Of a stretch of 64,000 nucleotides of DNA, positions 13,605 to 22,014 are shown piece after piece. The number at the start of each line of letters is the position of its first letter. Position 1 is the first letter of the stretch. The stretch is from contig JBBPYK010000013.1 of the NCBI GenBank assembly GCA_038199985.1, positions 1 to 64,000 of the forward strand, read 5' to 3'. The position numbers and the translations under genes were made by a program. The notes beneath the pieces were generated by a model. The model was not told the origin of the DNA. It made no database searches and worked only from the letters and a program-made list of their open reading frames with translations. Source of the stretch: Arthrobacter_J sp038199985. Its GTDB lineage: Bacteria; Actinomycetota; Actinomycetes; Actinomycetales; Micrococcaceae.

Positions 13605-15353
13605 CTACCCGCGGGGGATGTTGCGGATGTTGCTGCGGGCCATGCTCACGGCTTCGCCGGCTCCCCGGTTGAGCACCACTTTGGACATTGCCGAGGCAAA
13701 GCCCATCACTTGTCCGCCGGAGATCTTTGGTGGGATGGAAAGGGCGTTCGGGTCTGTGATGAGTTCCACTAGGGCTGGCCCCTTGTGTGAGAAAGCCTTC
13801 CGGTAGGCCTTCTCGATGTTTCTGGGATCCGTGACGCGTTCGGCGTGGAAGCCCATGGCGGTTGCGATGTCGGCGTAGTTGGTGTCTGGGACGTCTACGG
13901 CGAAATCGGGAAGCCCGTCCACCAACATTTCGAGTTTGACCATGCCGAGCGTCGAGTTGTTGAACAGCACGATGGTGAGCGGTAGCTTGTAGGCGGCTGC
14001 CGTGATCATTTCGCCAAGCAGCATCGACAGCCCGCCGTCGCCGGAGACCGAGACGACCTGCCGTTTGGGGTAAGCCAGCTGCGCGCCGATGGCTTGGGGG
14101 AGTGCGTTGGCCATGGAACCGTGCAGGTAGGAGCCAATCAATCTGCGGGTACCCAATGGGTTGATGTAGCGGGCAGTCCACACGTTGCACATGCCCGTAT
14201 CTGCCGTGAAGATGGCATCATCATCTGCTACTTGGTCCAGCAATGATGCTGCATATTCAGGATGGATGGGCGTGAGTTTCTCGGCCTTGCGCGTATAGGC
14301 GCCGACGGCCTTGTTCATCAGCCGATCGTGTTTCTTGAGGATCTGGTCCAGGAACTTGGTGCTCTTTTTTGCCTTGATCAGAGGCATGAGCGCCGCGAGG
14401 GTTGGCAGGACGTCGCCGTGCACGGCAACGTCCACATCGGTCCGCCGGCCAAGGACGGCGGGGTCTCTGTCCACCTGTGCGGTGCGGGTGGAGGGGAGGA
14501 ACTGGTCATATGGGAAGTCGGTGCCCAGCATGATGAGGAGGTCCGCGTCCTCGATGCCCTCAGCGGCGGCGCCATAGCCCAATAGCCCCGTCATACCGAT
14601 GTCGTAGGGATTTCTGTACTGAATGAAGTCCTTGCCGCGCAGTGAGTGGCCAATGGGTGCTGAGATCTTCTCTGCCAGGGAGATCACTTCATCGTGAGCA
14701 CCCTTGACACCGTAGCCAGCGAAGATGGCGACCTTCCGGGACTCATTGATGGCGTCGGCGAGTTCCTGGAGGCTCTCTGGCGCTGGCGTCACAGTTCCCT
14801 GAGTGACGGGGGAGTACATAGGCGTGTCCGCTGCCGCGTCCAAGCTCGCTATGTCACCGGGCAGGGTGACGACGGCGACGCCGCCCCGTCCGACAGCGTG
14901 GCGTATGGCACTGTTGACAACGCGCGGTGACTGTTCAGCGCTGCTGACCATTTCGGAGTAAACAGAGCAATCATTGAAAAGACGGTCGGGGTGGGTTTCC
15001 TGAAAGAAGTCCATGCCGATCTGCTTGCTCGGGATGTGGGAGGCGATAGCCAGTACAGGGGCTCCGGAGCGATTGGCGTCGTAGAGCCCATTGATCAGAT
15101 GGAGGTTTCCTGGACCGCAAGAACCTGCACAGACGGCGAGTTCTCCGGTGAGTTGTGCTTCTGCAGAGGCCGCGAAAGCCGCAGCTTCTTCGTGCCGGAC
15201 GTGGACCCAGTCAATGCCACCCTTGCGTGATCCGCCAGAGCGTCTGACGGCGTCGACTATCGGATTCAAACTGTCGCCAACAATGCCGTAGATGCGGCGA
15301 ACGCCTGCGCTTTGTAGTTGTTCAATCAGTTGAGTGGCGAGTTCCTTGGCCAT
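13605..15353 (-). CDS. poxB: Pyruvate:quinone oxidoreductase (pyruvate dehydrogenase, ThDP- and FAD-dependent)
   Basis: 582 residues, the length of E. coli PoxB (572). It oxidises pyruvate to acetate and CO2, passing electrons to membrane quinone. The ThDP-binding motif starts at GDGGLSMLLGEM and ends FNNSTLGM, and the catalytic Glu lies in VRHEEAAAFAASAEA. The middle FAD domain includes ASHIPSKQIGMDFFQETHP, and the pattern HLINGLYDANRSGAPVLAIA is typical of PoxB. The ATG at 15353 follows AGGAGCC at good spacing; the 12 residues upstream in frame are excluded. PoxB usually contributes in stationary phase or microaerobic growth. It follows the DsrE gene in the same direction. Confidence 0.88.
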   Translation of the reverse strand: MAKELATQLIEQLQSAGVRRIYGIVGDSLNPIVDAVRRSGGSRKGGIDWVHVRHEEAAAFAASAEAQLTGELAVCAGSCGPGNLHLINGLYDANRSGAPVLAIASHIPSKQIGMDFFQETHPDRLFNDCSVYSEMVSSAEQSPRVVNSAIRHAVGRGGVAVVTLPGDIASLDAAADTPMYSPVTQGTVTPAPESLQELADAINESRKVAIFAGYGVKGAHDEVISLAEKISAPIGHSLRGKDFIQYRNPYDIGMTGLLGYGAAAEGIEDADLLIMLGTDFPYDQFLPSTRTAQVDRDPAVLGRRTDVDVAVHGDVLPTLAALMPLIKAKKSTKFLDQILKKHDRLMNKAVGAYTRKAEKLTPIHPEYAASLLDQVADDDAIFTADTGMCNVWTARYINPLGTRRLIGSYLHGSMANALPQAIGAQLAYPKRQVVSVSGDGGLSMLLGEMITAAAYKLPLTIVLFNNSTLGMVKLEMLVDGLPDFAVDVPDTNYADIATAMGFHAERVTDPRNIEKAYRKAFSHKGPALVELITDPNALSIPPKISGGQVMGFASAMSKVVLNRGAGEAVSMARSNIRNIPRG

Positions 15354-15424
15354 GCTTGAGGCTCCTGACCTGTCGTGGACGGGCAGCATACTTAGGGTTT
15401 GTTGTCGTCAGTCTAGCCCGAGGG

Positions 15425-15784
15425 CTACAGCCGAACGTACGCCCATGTTTGCCACTGACGCTGGGCCAAGTGCGCCACAGCGGCGGGAACGGATACGACG
15501 CCGGGGAGTAGATCGGAAGAATCTACTATGGCGGATCTCATACTGTTTCCACACCCAACGACGGCAATTCCATCGCGGATTGCTGCACCGACATCCTCGG
15601 CCATCGCGCTTCCGTTGGCTAGGAGCGCTACGGCGGGGCCCTGCACAACGACTTCTATGGCAGCTTCTGGCATAGCAAGGACGGCGTTCTGGGCGCTTCG
15701 GAAAGCGGGCGCTAAGTGTTCTTCGTCCGCTGCTCCGAAATGGTGGATGAGTAGACCTTGTCCGGCAACTGACTTCGAATCCAA
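15425..15784 (-). CDS. DsrE-family protein
   Basis: 119 residues. The pattern GLLIHHFGAADEEHLAPAF, then EVVVQGPAVALLA and AAIRDGIAVVGCGNSM is that of the small DsrE/F-like fold (COG1416). These bind or relay sulfur or act as small hydrolase-like subunits; the role of this branch is unknown. The single Cys in VVGCGNSM sits where DsrE proteins carry their functional Cys. The only supported start is TTG at 15784, with AAGG upstream inside the end of the DUF2945 gene, three nt after that stop. It is therefore co-transcribed with DUF2945 and perhaps poxB. Confidence 0.75.
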   Translation of the reverse strand: MDSKSVAGQGLLIHHFGAADEEHLAPAFRSAQNAVLAMPEAAIEVVVQGPAVALLANGSAMAEDVGAAIRDGIAVVGCGNSMRSAIVDSSDLLPGVVSVPAAVAHLAQRQWQTWAYVRL

Positions 15785-15787
15785 TGC

Positions 15788-15997
15788 TTAGCTGGCCTTA
15801 CTGAGAGCTGAACCCTTGTGCATCGCTGTGTGATCTGTTTTGTCACTTTTGATCTCATATTGAGGATCGTCCTCGCTGCAGCGGCGAGTGCGGCCCTTGA
15901 ACTCGGTGTCCTTGGTGTGGACCTTCGTGATGGTCCCCTCGACGTGGCCCGCCTCGGAGTTCCACCGGACGTGGTCGCCAACCTTGAAGTCACTCAA
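15788..15997 (-). CDS. DUF2945 (hypervirulence-associated TUDOR domain) small protein
   Basis: 69 residues from a TTG start at 15997, chosen because AGAGGAG lies 6 nt upstream; a longer frame reaching 16075 has no such site. FKVGDHVRWNSEAGHVEGTI followed by the KVHTKDTEFKGRT segment and YEIKSDKTDHTAMHKGSAL is the full DUF2945 pattern, a small TUDOR-like beta barrel. Function is unknown in bacteria; these genes often travel with stress genes. It is first in an operon with DsrE. Confidence 0.8.
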   Translation of the reverse strand: MSDFKVGDHVRWNSEAGHVEGTITKVHTKDTEFKGRTRRCSEDDPQYEIKSDKTDHTAMHKGSALSKAS

Positions 15998-16161
15998 TTG
16001 CTGCTCCTCTACTTCGTGAATTGCGCGTAGGAACAGTCTTGCACTGCGTCGAGCCACAGACCAGACTCGGGGCATCTATAGAGAGGAATTGCGATGGCGC
16101 TTTCAGCGCCGCTGCCGGCCGATTTGCGGGCAGTGCGTGCACTTACAGGCTAAGCCTGCAA

Positions 16162-16767
16162 TCAGCCGACGATGCGCTTGGCCCGCTGAACTGCGTTGGT
16201 GAGCTTGGACTGCATGGCATTTCTGGACATTGCTTGTCTTCCTACACCCGGTGCATCCAACACGGTGGCACGAGGGACACGCCCGCCAAGGTGGCTCGTC
16301 TTCCACGCCTGCTGTACGTCGGCGCTACTCAAGATGACAACTTCCAATCGTGGCAGTAGCCGAAGCACTGGCCCGAGCGCCTTGATACCCGCCATTTTGT
16401 CGCTGGCAGTCGCTTTCCCTTCGACGCAGTAGGGAATCATGTTCCACATGAGGACGCCGTCGTGCAGTCCAGCTTCGTTGCGCTCATGCCAGCACCGTTC
16501 CGCTGCATTGTCCGGGTTATCCACGGAAACAATGCCTGTGCCATCGGGTGCGACGACGGTGGCAGGCGGCTGATCCAAGAGCCAGAGCACACGAGCTTGG
16601 TCGCCGGCGTCGGCTGGATCGAAGTTGGGGATGGTCACTGATCGAGTGGAAGCATACTCCACTCTCCACTCCTCCAGGCTCTGAATGTGGGGCGCCGTTT
16701 CCAGCATTGACCGGCGATTAGCTAGCTCTTCTTCGGATTTAAGACTTTGGGGAATCGTTGCAAACAT
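16162..16767 (-). CDS. Uracil-DNA glycosylase-superfamily protein lacking the usual HPS-type motif
   Basis: 201 residues. VLWLLDQPPATVV, then GIVSVDNPDNAAERCWHERN, then LMWNMIPYCVEG and LEVVILSSADVQQAW follow the order of an actinobacterial family of UDG-fold proteins, in which a nucleotide-binding loop, a WNxxP strand and a C-terminal His-Pro loop are found. Here the last loop reads VLDAPGVGRQAMS, without the His that family 4/5 glycosylases use. It could be a nuclease or hydrolase variant, or an inactive protein. The ATG at 16767 has only a weak GGGG upstream. It lies 27 nt after the next gene's stop on the same strand, so the two may be co-transcribed. Confidence 0.6.
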   Translation of the reverse strand: MFATIPQSLKSEEELANRRSMLETAPHIQSLEEWRVEYASTRSVTIPNFDPADAGDQARVLWLLDQPPATVVAPDGTGIVSVDNPDNAAERCWHERNEAGLHDGVLMWNMIPYCVEGKATASDKMAGIKALGPVLRLLPRLEVVILSSADVQQAWKTSHLGGRVPRATVLDAPGVGRQAMSRNAMQSKLTNAVQRAKRIVG

Positions 16768-16794
16768 ATATTCAACACTACCCCGGCTGCGTTA

Positions 16795-17214
16795 TCAGAC
16801 AATTTCCTCGGGTGGAAGACCTACCGCTGAGTAGGGCACGACAACTACCTGGACATCATCCGCATAGACGACTTTTCCAGGGTCATCGGCCAGTATCCGA
16901 TCGCAATCCACGCCATAACGGGTCAGGAGGTCCCTGTATTCGTCGGCCTTTTTTAGGAGGTGTTGCGCCGAGGACTTGAACCAACTTTGCGCGCCCGGGT
17001 TCAGAGTCCGGTCGTAAATTTTTGGGGCTTCAGAGCAGGGGTCCGCATAGGCACCGTTGCACCAGTTGTTCGCGCTCCTCCACCATGCTTGGTCTTCCGG
17101 GGCAAGGAGCCCGTCGCGGGACAACCCATTGGCCAACGCAAAGACCCCTGGAAATGTGCCGCGATGATTCGGCTGAGTTGCCTGATATCTCACGTACTTG
17201 CCCGTTTCAGCCAT
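16795..17214 (-). CDS. Conserved actinobacterial hypothetical protein
   Basis: 139 residues, no signal peptide or membrane segment. It contains HRGTFPGVFALANGLSRDGL, WWRSANNWCNGAYADPCSE, IYDRTLNPGAQSWFKSSA and DDPGKVVYADDVQVVVVP, a run of conserved blocks I associate with an uncharacterised actinobacterial family. Proteins of this family occur as single soluble domains without assigned function. It begins the two-gene group with the UDG-like gene. Stop-to-start distance is 27 nt. Confidence 0.65.
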   Translation of the reverse strand: MAETGKYVRYQATQPNHRGTFPGVFALANGLSRDGLLAPEDQAWWRSANNWCNGAYADPCSEAPKIYDRTLNPGAQSWFKSSAQHLLKKADEYRDLLTRYGVDCDRILADDPGKVVYADDVQVVVVPYSAVGLPPEEIV

Positions 17215-17281
17215 GCGGCCAGTCTAGAAGTATTGATCTACAACCCGGGGGCCGCAACAGAACCGGATTCTGGCGGGCAGC

Positions 17282-17314
17282 TCACGGGCTCTCGCGTCTG
17301 CTTTGAGCCCGTGA
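17282..17314 (-). terminator. Terminator-like hairpin after the ArsR-like gene
   Basis: Perfect 10-bp inverted repeat TCACGGGCTC / GAGCCCGTGA with a 13-nt loop, 28 nt beyond the stop of the regulator gene. It separates this gene from the hypothetical gene at 16795-17214. Confidence 0.6.
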
Positions 17315-17342
17315 CCTGCACAACAGGCTGAGCGCCGTCGGT

Positions 17343-17885
17343 CTAGTCAGCTGAGCGGTGCAAGACAAAGATCCCGCCATATGCGGGCTGGTCAGCTCGG
17401 TGTTCGTCGCTGTCGGTGTAGTCGCTCAGTACCTTGTGGATGCGGCCGACGACGTCTTTGAGGTCTTCTTCAGAAAGGTGCAGTACAAAGCGCGAAAGGC
17501 TCGCGAGTGCGTCCGGCCCGGCGCTGTTGAGCTCTTCCCGAAACGCTTCGACCGGGGCAAGGGGCCCTCCGGTGTTGGCCTTTCCCAGCACGCCCCTGAG
17601 ATTCCAGGACCGCCCCGTGGAGCGATATGGTTTTTCGAGTGCCCCGCTGTCTCCCTTGCGGATATCGGCAGGTTCAAGGAATCCCGTGGCGAGCAATTGT
17701 CTTACGTGGTAGAGCACCGTGCCGGGATCCTGCTCCAGGCGATCGGCTAGTTGCTTGTTGGTGAGTTCGTGAAGTCCGCAGAGCCGCAGTATGCGTAGAC
17801 GCAGCGGATGCGACAGTGCTTTGATCTCCTGGGCGTTCGCAACCGGGCCACGGTGCGCTCCGTCCTTCGGTTCCTGAGAGGTCAT
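17343..17885 (-). CDS. ArsR-like winged-helix transcriptional regulator
   Basis: 180 residues. Residues 20-75 (EIKALSHPLRLRILRLCGL, then ELTNKQLADRLEQDPGTVLY and HVRQLLATGFLEP) are an ArsR/HTH_20-type winged helix. The C-terminal half is helical and may bind a ligand or dimerise; no metal-binding Cys cluster is seen. It is divergent from the MFS gene, with a 39-bp inverted repeat between the two starts, so it most likely represses both. The effector may be a substrate of the transporter (inference). Confidence 0.85.
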   Translation of the reverse strand: MTSQEPKDGAHRGPVANAQEIKALSHPLRLRILRLCGLHELTNKQLADRLEQDPGTVLYHVRQLLATGFLEPADIRKGDSGALEKPYRSTGRSWNLRGVLGKANTGGPLAPVEAFREELNSAGPDALASLSRFVLHLSEEDLKDVVGRIHKVLSDYTDSDEHRADQPAYGGIFVLHRSAD

Positions 17886-17901
17886 GCGACCAAGCGTACG
17901 C

Positions 17902-17940
17902 TGATTTAGTATTTTCCATCGCCTTGAAATTACTAAATCA
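17902..17940. promoter_or_regulatory. Inverted repeat between the ArsR-like and MFS genes (operator)
   Basis: TGATTTAGTA (17902-17911) and TACTAAATCA (17931-17940) form a perfect 10-bp inverted repeat with a 19-bp centre, in the 73-bp gap between two divergent starts. Its position next to both start codons fits an operator of the ArsR-like regulator, whose relatives bind such symmetrical AT-rich sites. Confidence 0.75.
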
Positions 17941-17958
17941 CTGTGTAAGGGTTCAACT

Positions 17959-19209
17959 ATGACAAATCGCGCCGCACCAGCAGTAGTCCAGACTCGTGGG
18001 CCCCTCGGACCCGCCTATTGGAAACTCTGGTCAGCTTCCGGGCTATCCAACCTCGCCGATGGCATCTTCAAGATCGCGTTGCCGCTGATGGCCATTCAGC
18101 TCACCCAGTCGCCCACGCTGATAGCTGGCTTGTCATTTGTGGCATCGCTTCCGTGGTTACTCTTTGCGCTGACCGCCGGTGCGCTGGCGGACCGGTTGGA
18201 CCGGCGCAAGATCATGCTGGCGGCAAATCTCAGTCGTGCAGTCCTGCCCGCGCTGTTGGTGGCGGTGATCCTGCTGGATCTCGGCTCCCTCTGGGCGCTC
18301 TACGTGGTTGCGCTCATGGTGGGTGTAGCGGAAACGCTCTATGACACTTCTGCGCAGTCGATCATGCCGCAGGTGGTCCACCGGGATCAGCTGTCGCGTG
18401 CCAACGGGAGGCTCTACGCGGTAGAGCTCACCACCAATCAGTTCGTCGGCCCGCCGCTGGGTGGACTGCTAGTGGCAGCCGGAGTAGTTGCCGGCCTTGC
18501 CGTACCTGCCGCGCTGTGGCTTGCAGCGGTCGGCGCACTGTTTCTGGTTCCCGGGTCTTTCCGCATCGAGCGGACGGAGAAGACCACGCTGCGGTATGAC
18601 GTAGCCGAGGGCCTGCGTTTTCTCTGGAACCAGAAGGTCCTGCGCACCTTGGCCGTGATGACAGGGACCTTCAACTTCGCCACCAGCGCGGCATTTGCAG
18701 TCTTCGTGCTTTTTGCTGTCGGCCCGACGTCGGCCATGAGACTCTCCGAGGTGGGATTCGGTGTGCTTTTGACTGCCGCCGCGATCGGCTCCCTCGTCGG
18801 CTCGTTCCTGGCCGAACGGGTGGAAAGCAAGCTCGGCCGTTCCAAGTCCTTGGCACTCGGAATTGCCAGTGGAGGATTGTTCGTGGGGGCTCCAGCGTTG
18901 ACCGATAACCCCTATATCCTCGGCGCAGTTTTCTTTGTGGGAGGTCTGCTGGTTGTCATCTGGAACGTGATCACAGTGTCGCTGCGCCAGCGCATCGCAC
19001 CTGCTCGCTTGTTGGGCAGGGTCAACAGTGCCTACCGACTGCTGGCGTGGGGCACTATGCCGCTGGGGGCAGCAGCCGGAGGACTCCTGGCCCAGTGGCT
19101 GGGGCTTCAGGCGATGTTTGGCATCATGGGCGTGCTGACTCTGGGCCTGCTCGGGCTGATGCCCCTCCTCACGGACAAGGCGATTGACGCGGCCGACGTC
19201 GAATCCTAG
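17959..19209 (+). CDS. MFS transporter (drug-efflux type)
   Basis: 416 residues with about 12 membrane helices and a central loop. The segment GALADRLDRRKIMLAANL between helices 2 and 3 is the MFS signature loop, and the family resembles MFS_3 exporters such as TetV/Tap or enterobactin exporter-like proteins. It probably exports a drug or a metabolite by proton antiport. It is divergent from an ArsR-like regulator with an operator-like inverted repeat in between, a typical inducible efflux layout. The ATG at 17959 has only a weak AAGG upstream. Confidence 0.87.
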   Translation: MTNRAAPAVVQTRGPLGPAYWKLWSASGLSNLADGIFKIALPLMAIQLTQSPTLIAGLSFVASLPWLLFALTAGALADRLDRRKIMLAANLSRAVLPALLVAVILLDLGSLWALYVVALMVGVAETLYDTSAQSIMPQVVHRDQLSRANGRLYAVELTTNQFVGPPLGGLLVAAGVVAGLAVPAALWLAAVGALFLVPGSFRIERTEKTTLRYDVAEGLRFLWNQKVLRTLAVMTGTFNFATSAAFAVFVLFAVGPTSAMRLSEVGFGVLLTAAAIGSLVGSFLAERVESKLGRSKSLALGIASGGLFVGAPALTDNPYILGAVFFVGGLLVVIWNVITVSLRQRIAPARLLGRVNSAYRLLAWGTMPLGAAAGGLLAQWLGLQAMFGIMGVLTLGLLGLMPLLTDKAIDAADVES

Positions 19210-19229
19210 GACGGTGGAAGGTGGCAGGT

Positions 19230-20699
19230 CTAATGGCCTCCCTTGGAGTGCCGGGCCGCGAGTTTCGCGGCCAGATGTTCTTCGGCGTCGGGCCCCGGTT
19301 GAACTCCGGCCGGAACCCTGAAGAAGAAGACGGCGCCCAATACCCACCACAAACCAAAGAGCAGCCAAGGGGCTGGGTCCAGAGATGCGGGCATGCCCGG
19401 TAGGTAAAGGGCTGTCAGACCAAGGCAGAGGACGGCCGCGACGACGCCGATAATTAATCCGCCCTTCCCGCTGCCACCGATGCGCAGCGGCCGTTCCATG
19501 TTGGGTTCGCGGTGACGGAGGATCAAGAAGGCTACAGCAACCAGAAAGTACGCGATGACAATACTTGGTGAACCCGAATCCACGAGCCAACCGAGCATTG
19601 CCTCGCCAAAGAACGGCGCCAGAATGGAAAGCGCGCCGATGAACATTACGGCATTGGCCGGTGTTCTGAAGCGCGGATTGAGTTTCCCAAACCAGGCTGG
19701 CAACATGCGCGAACGTCCCATCGCATAGACCAGGCGGGATGAGCCGATGAGGAAGGAGTTCCATGAGGTCAAGATGCCAGCGAGACCGCCAGCAACCAGC
19801 ACTTTGGCCATAATGTCCGTTCCCCAGAGCATGCCCATGGCGTCTGCCGTGGCGAGATCAGCCCCAGCGAGCTGGGTTACATTCATGGATGAAGCGGTCG
19901 TGATGACAATCATGACGTACCAGAGGACGGCCAAAACGACTGAGATCACCACCAGCTTGCCGACCTGCCGTGGAGGAATCTTGACCTCTTCCGCGGATTG
20001 GGGAATAACGTCGAAGCCGACGAAGAGGAACGGTACGACGACGAGGACCGCTATAAAGCCGGCGAAGCCGCCGCTGAACAGTGGCTCAAAGTTAGCTGCT
20101 TCACCGCCTACAAATGATCCGGTAATAAGAAGGGCGCCGATAACAAGGAGGAAGATGACCGCGAAGGTCTGGGCGGCACTGGCTAGTCGGATTCCGAGGA
20201 TGTTTAGTACGGTCAGGAGCACGGCGGCTCCTGCTCCGACCAGGGCCCAGCTCAAGTAGACCTCGGCGCCTGCAATCTCCCATAGCTTCACCTGCTTCAG
20301 CCCGGGGAACAGGTATAGCGCAGTGCGCGGCAGGGCCACGGCTTCGAACGCAACAATGGTGATATATCCGCCGGTGATCGCCCACGAGCAGATGAAAGCC
20401 CAACGCGCGCCCATGGCTCGCATGACGTAGTTGTGTTCCCCTCCGGCCAAGGGCATGGCGGAAACCAGTTCTGAGTAGGTCAGGCCAACGAGGGCCATGA
20501 TCACCCCACCTGCGACGAAGGCTCCAACGGCGCCAAATGTTCCCGCCGATTCCAGCCAGCCCCCGGTCAGGACTACCCAGCCAAAGCCGATCATCGCGCC
20601 GAACCCTATGGCGAGGGTGTCCCAACCACCCAGTGCTTTGATCAGAGACGTGTCGTCACCAGGTACTCGCGAACGGGCGTCACTTTTGCGTCGGGACAT
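19230..20699 (-). CDS. APC-family amino-acid/amine permease
   Basis: 489 residues with about 12 membrane helices. The start of helix 1, LGGWDTLAIGFGAMIGFGWV, and the EEVKIPPRQVGKL loop after helix 6 are APC superfamily marks. It imports amino acids, amines or related compounds by ion coupling. The ATG at 20699 follows GGAGAAGG, so 18 upstream residues are excluded. It lies 73 nt after the M20 amidohydrolase gene, last in a same-strand catabolic cluster, and converges with the MFS gene. Its substrate is probably the nitrogen compound degraded by the cluster (inference). Confidence 0.87.
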   Translation of the reverse strand: MSRRKSDARSRVPGDDTSLIKALGGWDTLAIGFGAMIGFGWVVLTGGWLESAGTFGAVGAFVAGGVIMALVGLTYSELVSAMPLAGGEHNYVMRAMGARWAFICSWAITGGYITIVAFEAVALPRTALYLFPGLKQVKLWEIAGAEVYLSWALVGAGAAVLLTVLNILGIRLASAAQTFAVIFLLVIGALLITGSFVGGEAANFEPLFSGGFAGFIAVLVVVPFLFVGFDVIPQSAEEVKIPPRQVGKLVVISVVLAVLWYVMIVITTASSMNVTQLAGADLATADAMGMLWGTDIMAKVLVAGGLAGILTSWNSFLIGSSRLVYAMGRSRMLPAWFGKLNPRFRTPANAVMFIGALSILAPFFGEAMLGWLVDSGSPSIVIAYFLVAVAFLILRHREPNMERPLRIGGSGKGGLIIGVVAAVLCLGLTALYLPGMPASLDPAPWLLFGLWWVLGAVFFFRVPAGVQPGPDAEEHLAAKLAARHSKGGH

Positions 20700-20772
20700 G
20701 TCCTTCTCCTCACTCGCAGTGGTGAAGAGAAGCCTACTCGTGAGGTCGATCACAAGCGAGAGCTTTTTGTGG

Positions 20773-22014
20773 TCAGGGCGCCACGAACTCGCCCTGCACC
20801 ACTCGTCCCAGCAGCTCGGTCAGCAGATCGACGCCGGCGAGCATATCCTCATCGCTGGTCAGCTCGCGCTCGTTGTGTGAAATTCCGTCGACGCTGGGAA
20901 CAAAGAGCATGATCGTGGGCACGATGTCCTTCATATTCGTGGAATCATGCCCCGCCAGCGTACGAACCACGCCGTGGGAGAGCCCGAGTGCATCGGCGCT
21001 CGCCGCAGCCAAGGTCATACCCGCCTCATCGTAGGCTTTCGCCGCCCAGATATGCTCAGCGCCGCGTTCAATCTGCACCTTGGCTGAGCCTTCGATGGCG
21101 GCAACCCGGCGATGCAGTTCGGCGTCTGCGGCTGCGAGGACTTCGGGGTCAGTTGAGCGGAGGTCCACCAGGAGGTTCACGCGGCTGGCAACCACGACGG
21201 GGGAGTTGGGGAATACGGTGAACTCGCCGCAGGAGGTGATGACCATGTGCTCGTCCGTACTGAACTGGTTTGCGATATCGCGCGCGGCTACTACCAGCTC
21301 AGCGGCGCCGAGCAGCGCATCATGGCGGTCCGCGATAACAGTGGCGCCGGTGTGCGCCTGCTCTCCGTGAACTATGAACTCGTATTTGTTGGCGCCCCAG
21401 GTGGACTCAACAAGGCCAATGGTCAGCCCGTTATCCTCGAGGGACCGGCCCTGTTCAATGTGAATCTCCAGGTAGGCGGCGACGTCGAGCTGGTAGTCTC
21501 CCCGGGTTCCAAGGGCATTCAACGCCGACTCCACCGTGACCCCGTTCGGGTCTGTGGTTTCCAGCGCCTGTTCGGCCGGAATTTTTCCCGTGAACACGGA
21601 GCTGCCCATCATGGACGGCTTGAAGCGACAGCCCTCCTCGTTGAACCAGTTGACGACGGCAATATTGAACGCCGGTTCAACCCCTGGAGACGTCAACGAA
21701 TCGCGGAGGCGAAGCGCGGCATGTGCTCCGGCTAGTACGCCGTAGGCGCCGTCGAACCGGCCTCCCAGCGGCTGCGAATCCAGGTGTGACCCAACGGCTA
21801 CATAGGGTGCGCCGGGTACGGTCTCCAGCAGTGCAAACTGATTACCGACGTCGTCGTAGTGGACCTCGAAGCCATGGCCCTCCACTAGCCCGCGGAACCA
21901 GTGGCGGGTCTGCCCATCAGCGATCGTGCCGGCCTGCCGGTCCACGCCACCACCAGCGGTTGCACCAATAGCGCTCATGGAACGAAAATCTGCGAGGAAG
22001 TTGGGCGTGCTCAT
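20773..22014 (-). CDS. M20-family Zn-dependent amidohydrolase (hydantoinase/carbamoylase type)
   Basis: 413 residues. It hydrolyses N-carbamoyl amino acids, allantoate or ureido acids. Metal ligands sit in VAVGSHLDSQPLGGRFDGAY, NWFNEEGCRF and YLEIHIEQGRSLE, with the His in AGHDSTNM near the C-terminus, matching the hydantoinase/carbamoylase subfamily rather than M20 peptidases. The dimerisation domain (about residues 210-325) is complete. Its ATG overlaps the stop of the YtcJ gene by 4 nt (ATGA), so the pair is co-translated. N-carbamoyl-L-amino-acid hydrolase and allantoate amidohydrolase cannot be distinguished by eye. Confidence 0.87.
   Translation of the reverse strand: MSTPNFLADFRSMSAIGATAGGGVDRQAGTIADGQTRHWFRGLVEGHGFEVHYDDVGNQFALLETVPGAPYVAVGSHLDSQPLGGRFDGAYGVLAGAHAALRLRDSLTSPGVEPAFNIAVVNWFNEEGCRFKPSMMGSSVFTGKIPAEQALETTDPNGVTVESALNALGTRGDYQLDVAAYLEIHIEQGRSLEDNGLTIGLVESTWGANKYEFIVHGEQAHTGATVIADRHDALLGAAELVVAARDIANQFSTDEHMVITSCGEFTVFPNSPVVVASRVNLLVDLRSTDPEVLAAADAELHRRVAAIEGSAKVQIERGAEHIWAAKAYDEAGMTLAAASADALGLSHGVVRTLAGHDSTNMKDIVPTIMLFVPSVDGISHNERELTSDEDMLAGVDLLTELLGRVVQGEFVAP

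Noticed and set aside
18469..19764. 431-codon minus-strand frame spanning the MFS and APC genes
   Set aside because: It crosses two well-supported genes and reads as His/Arg/Ser-rich shadow sequence.
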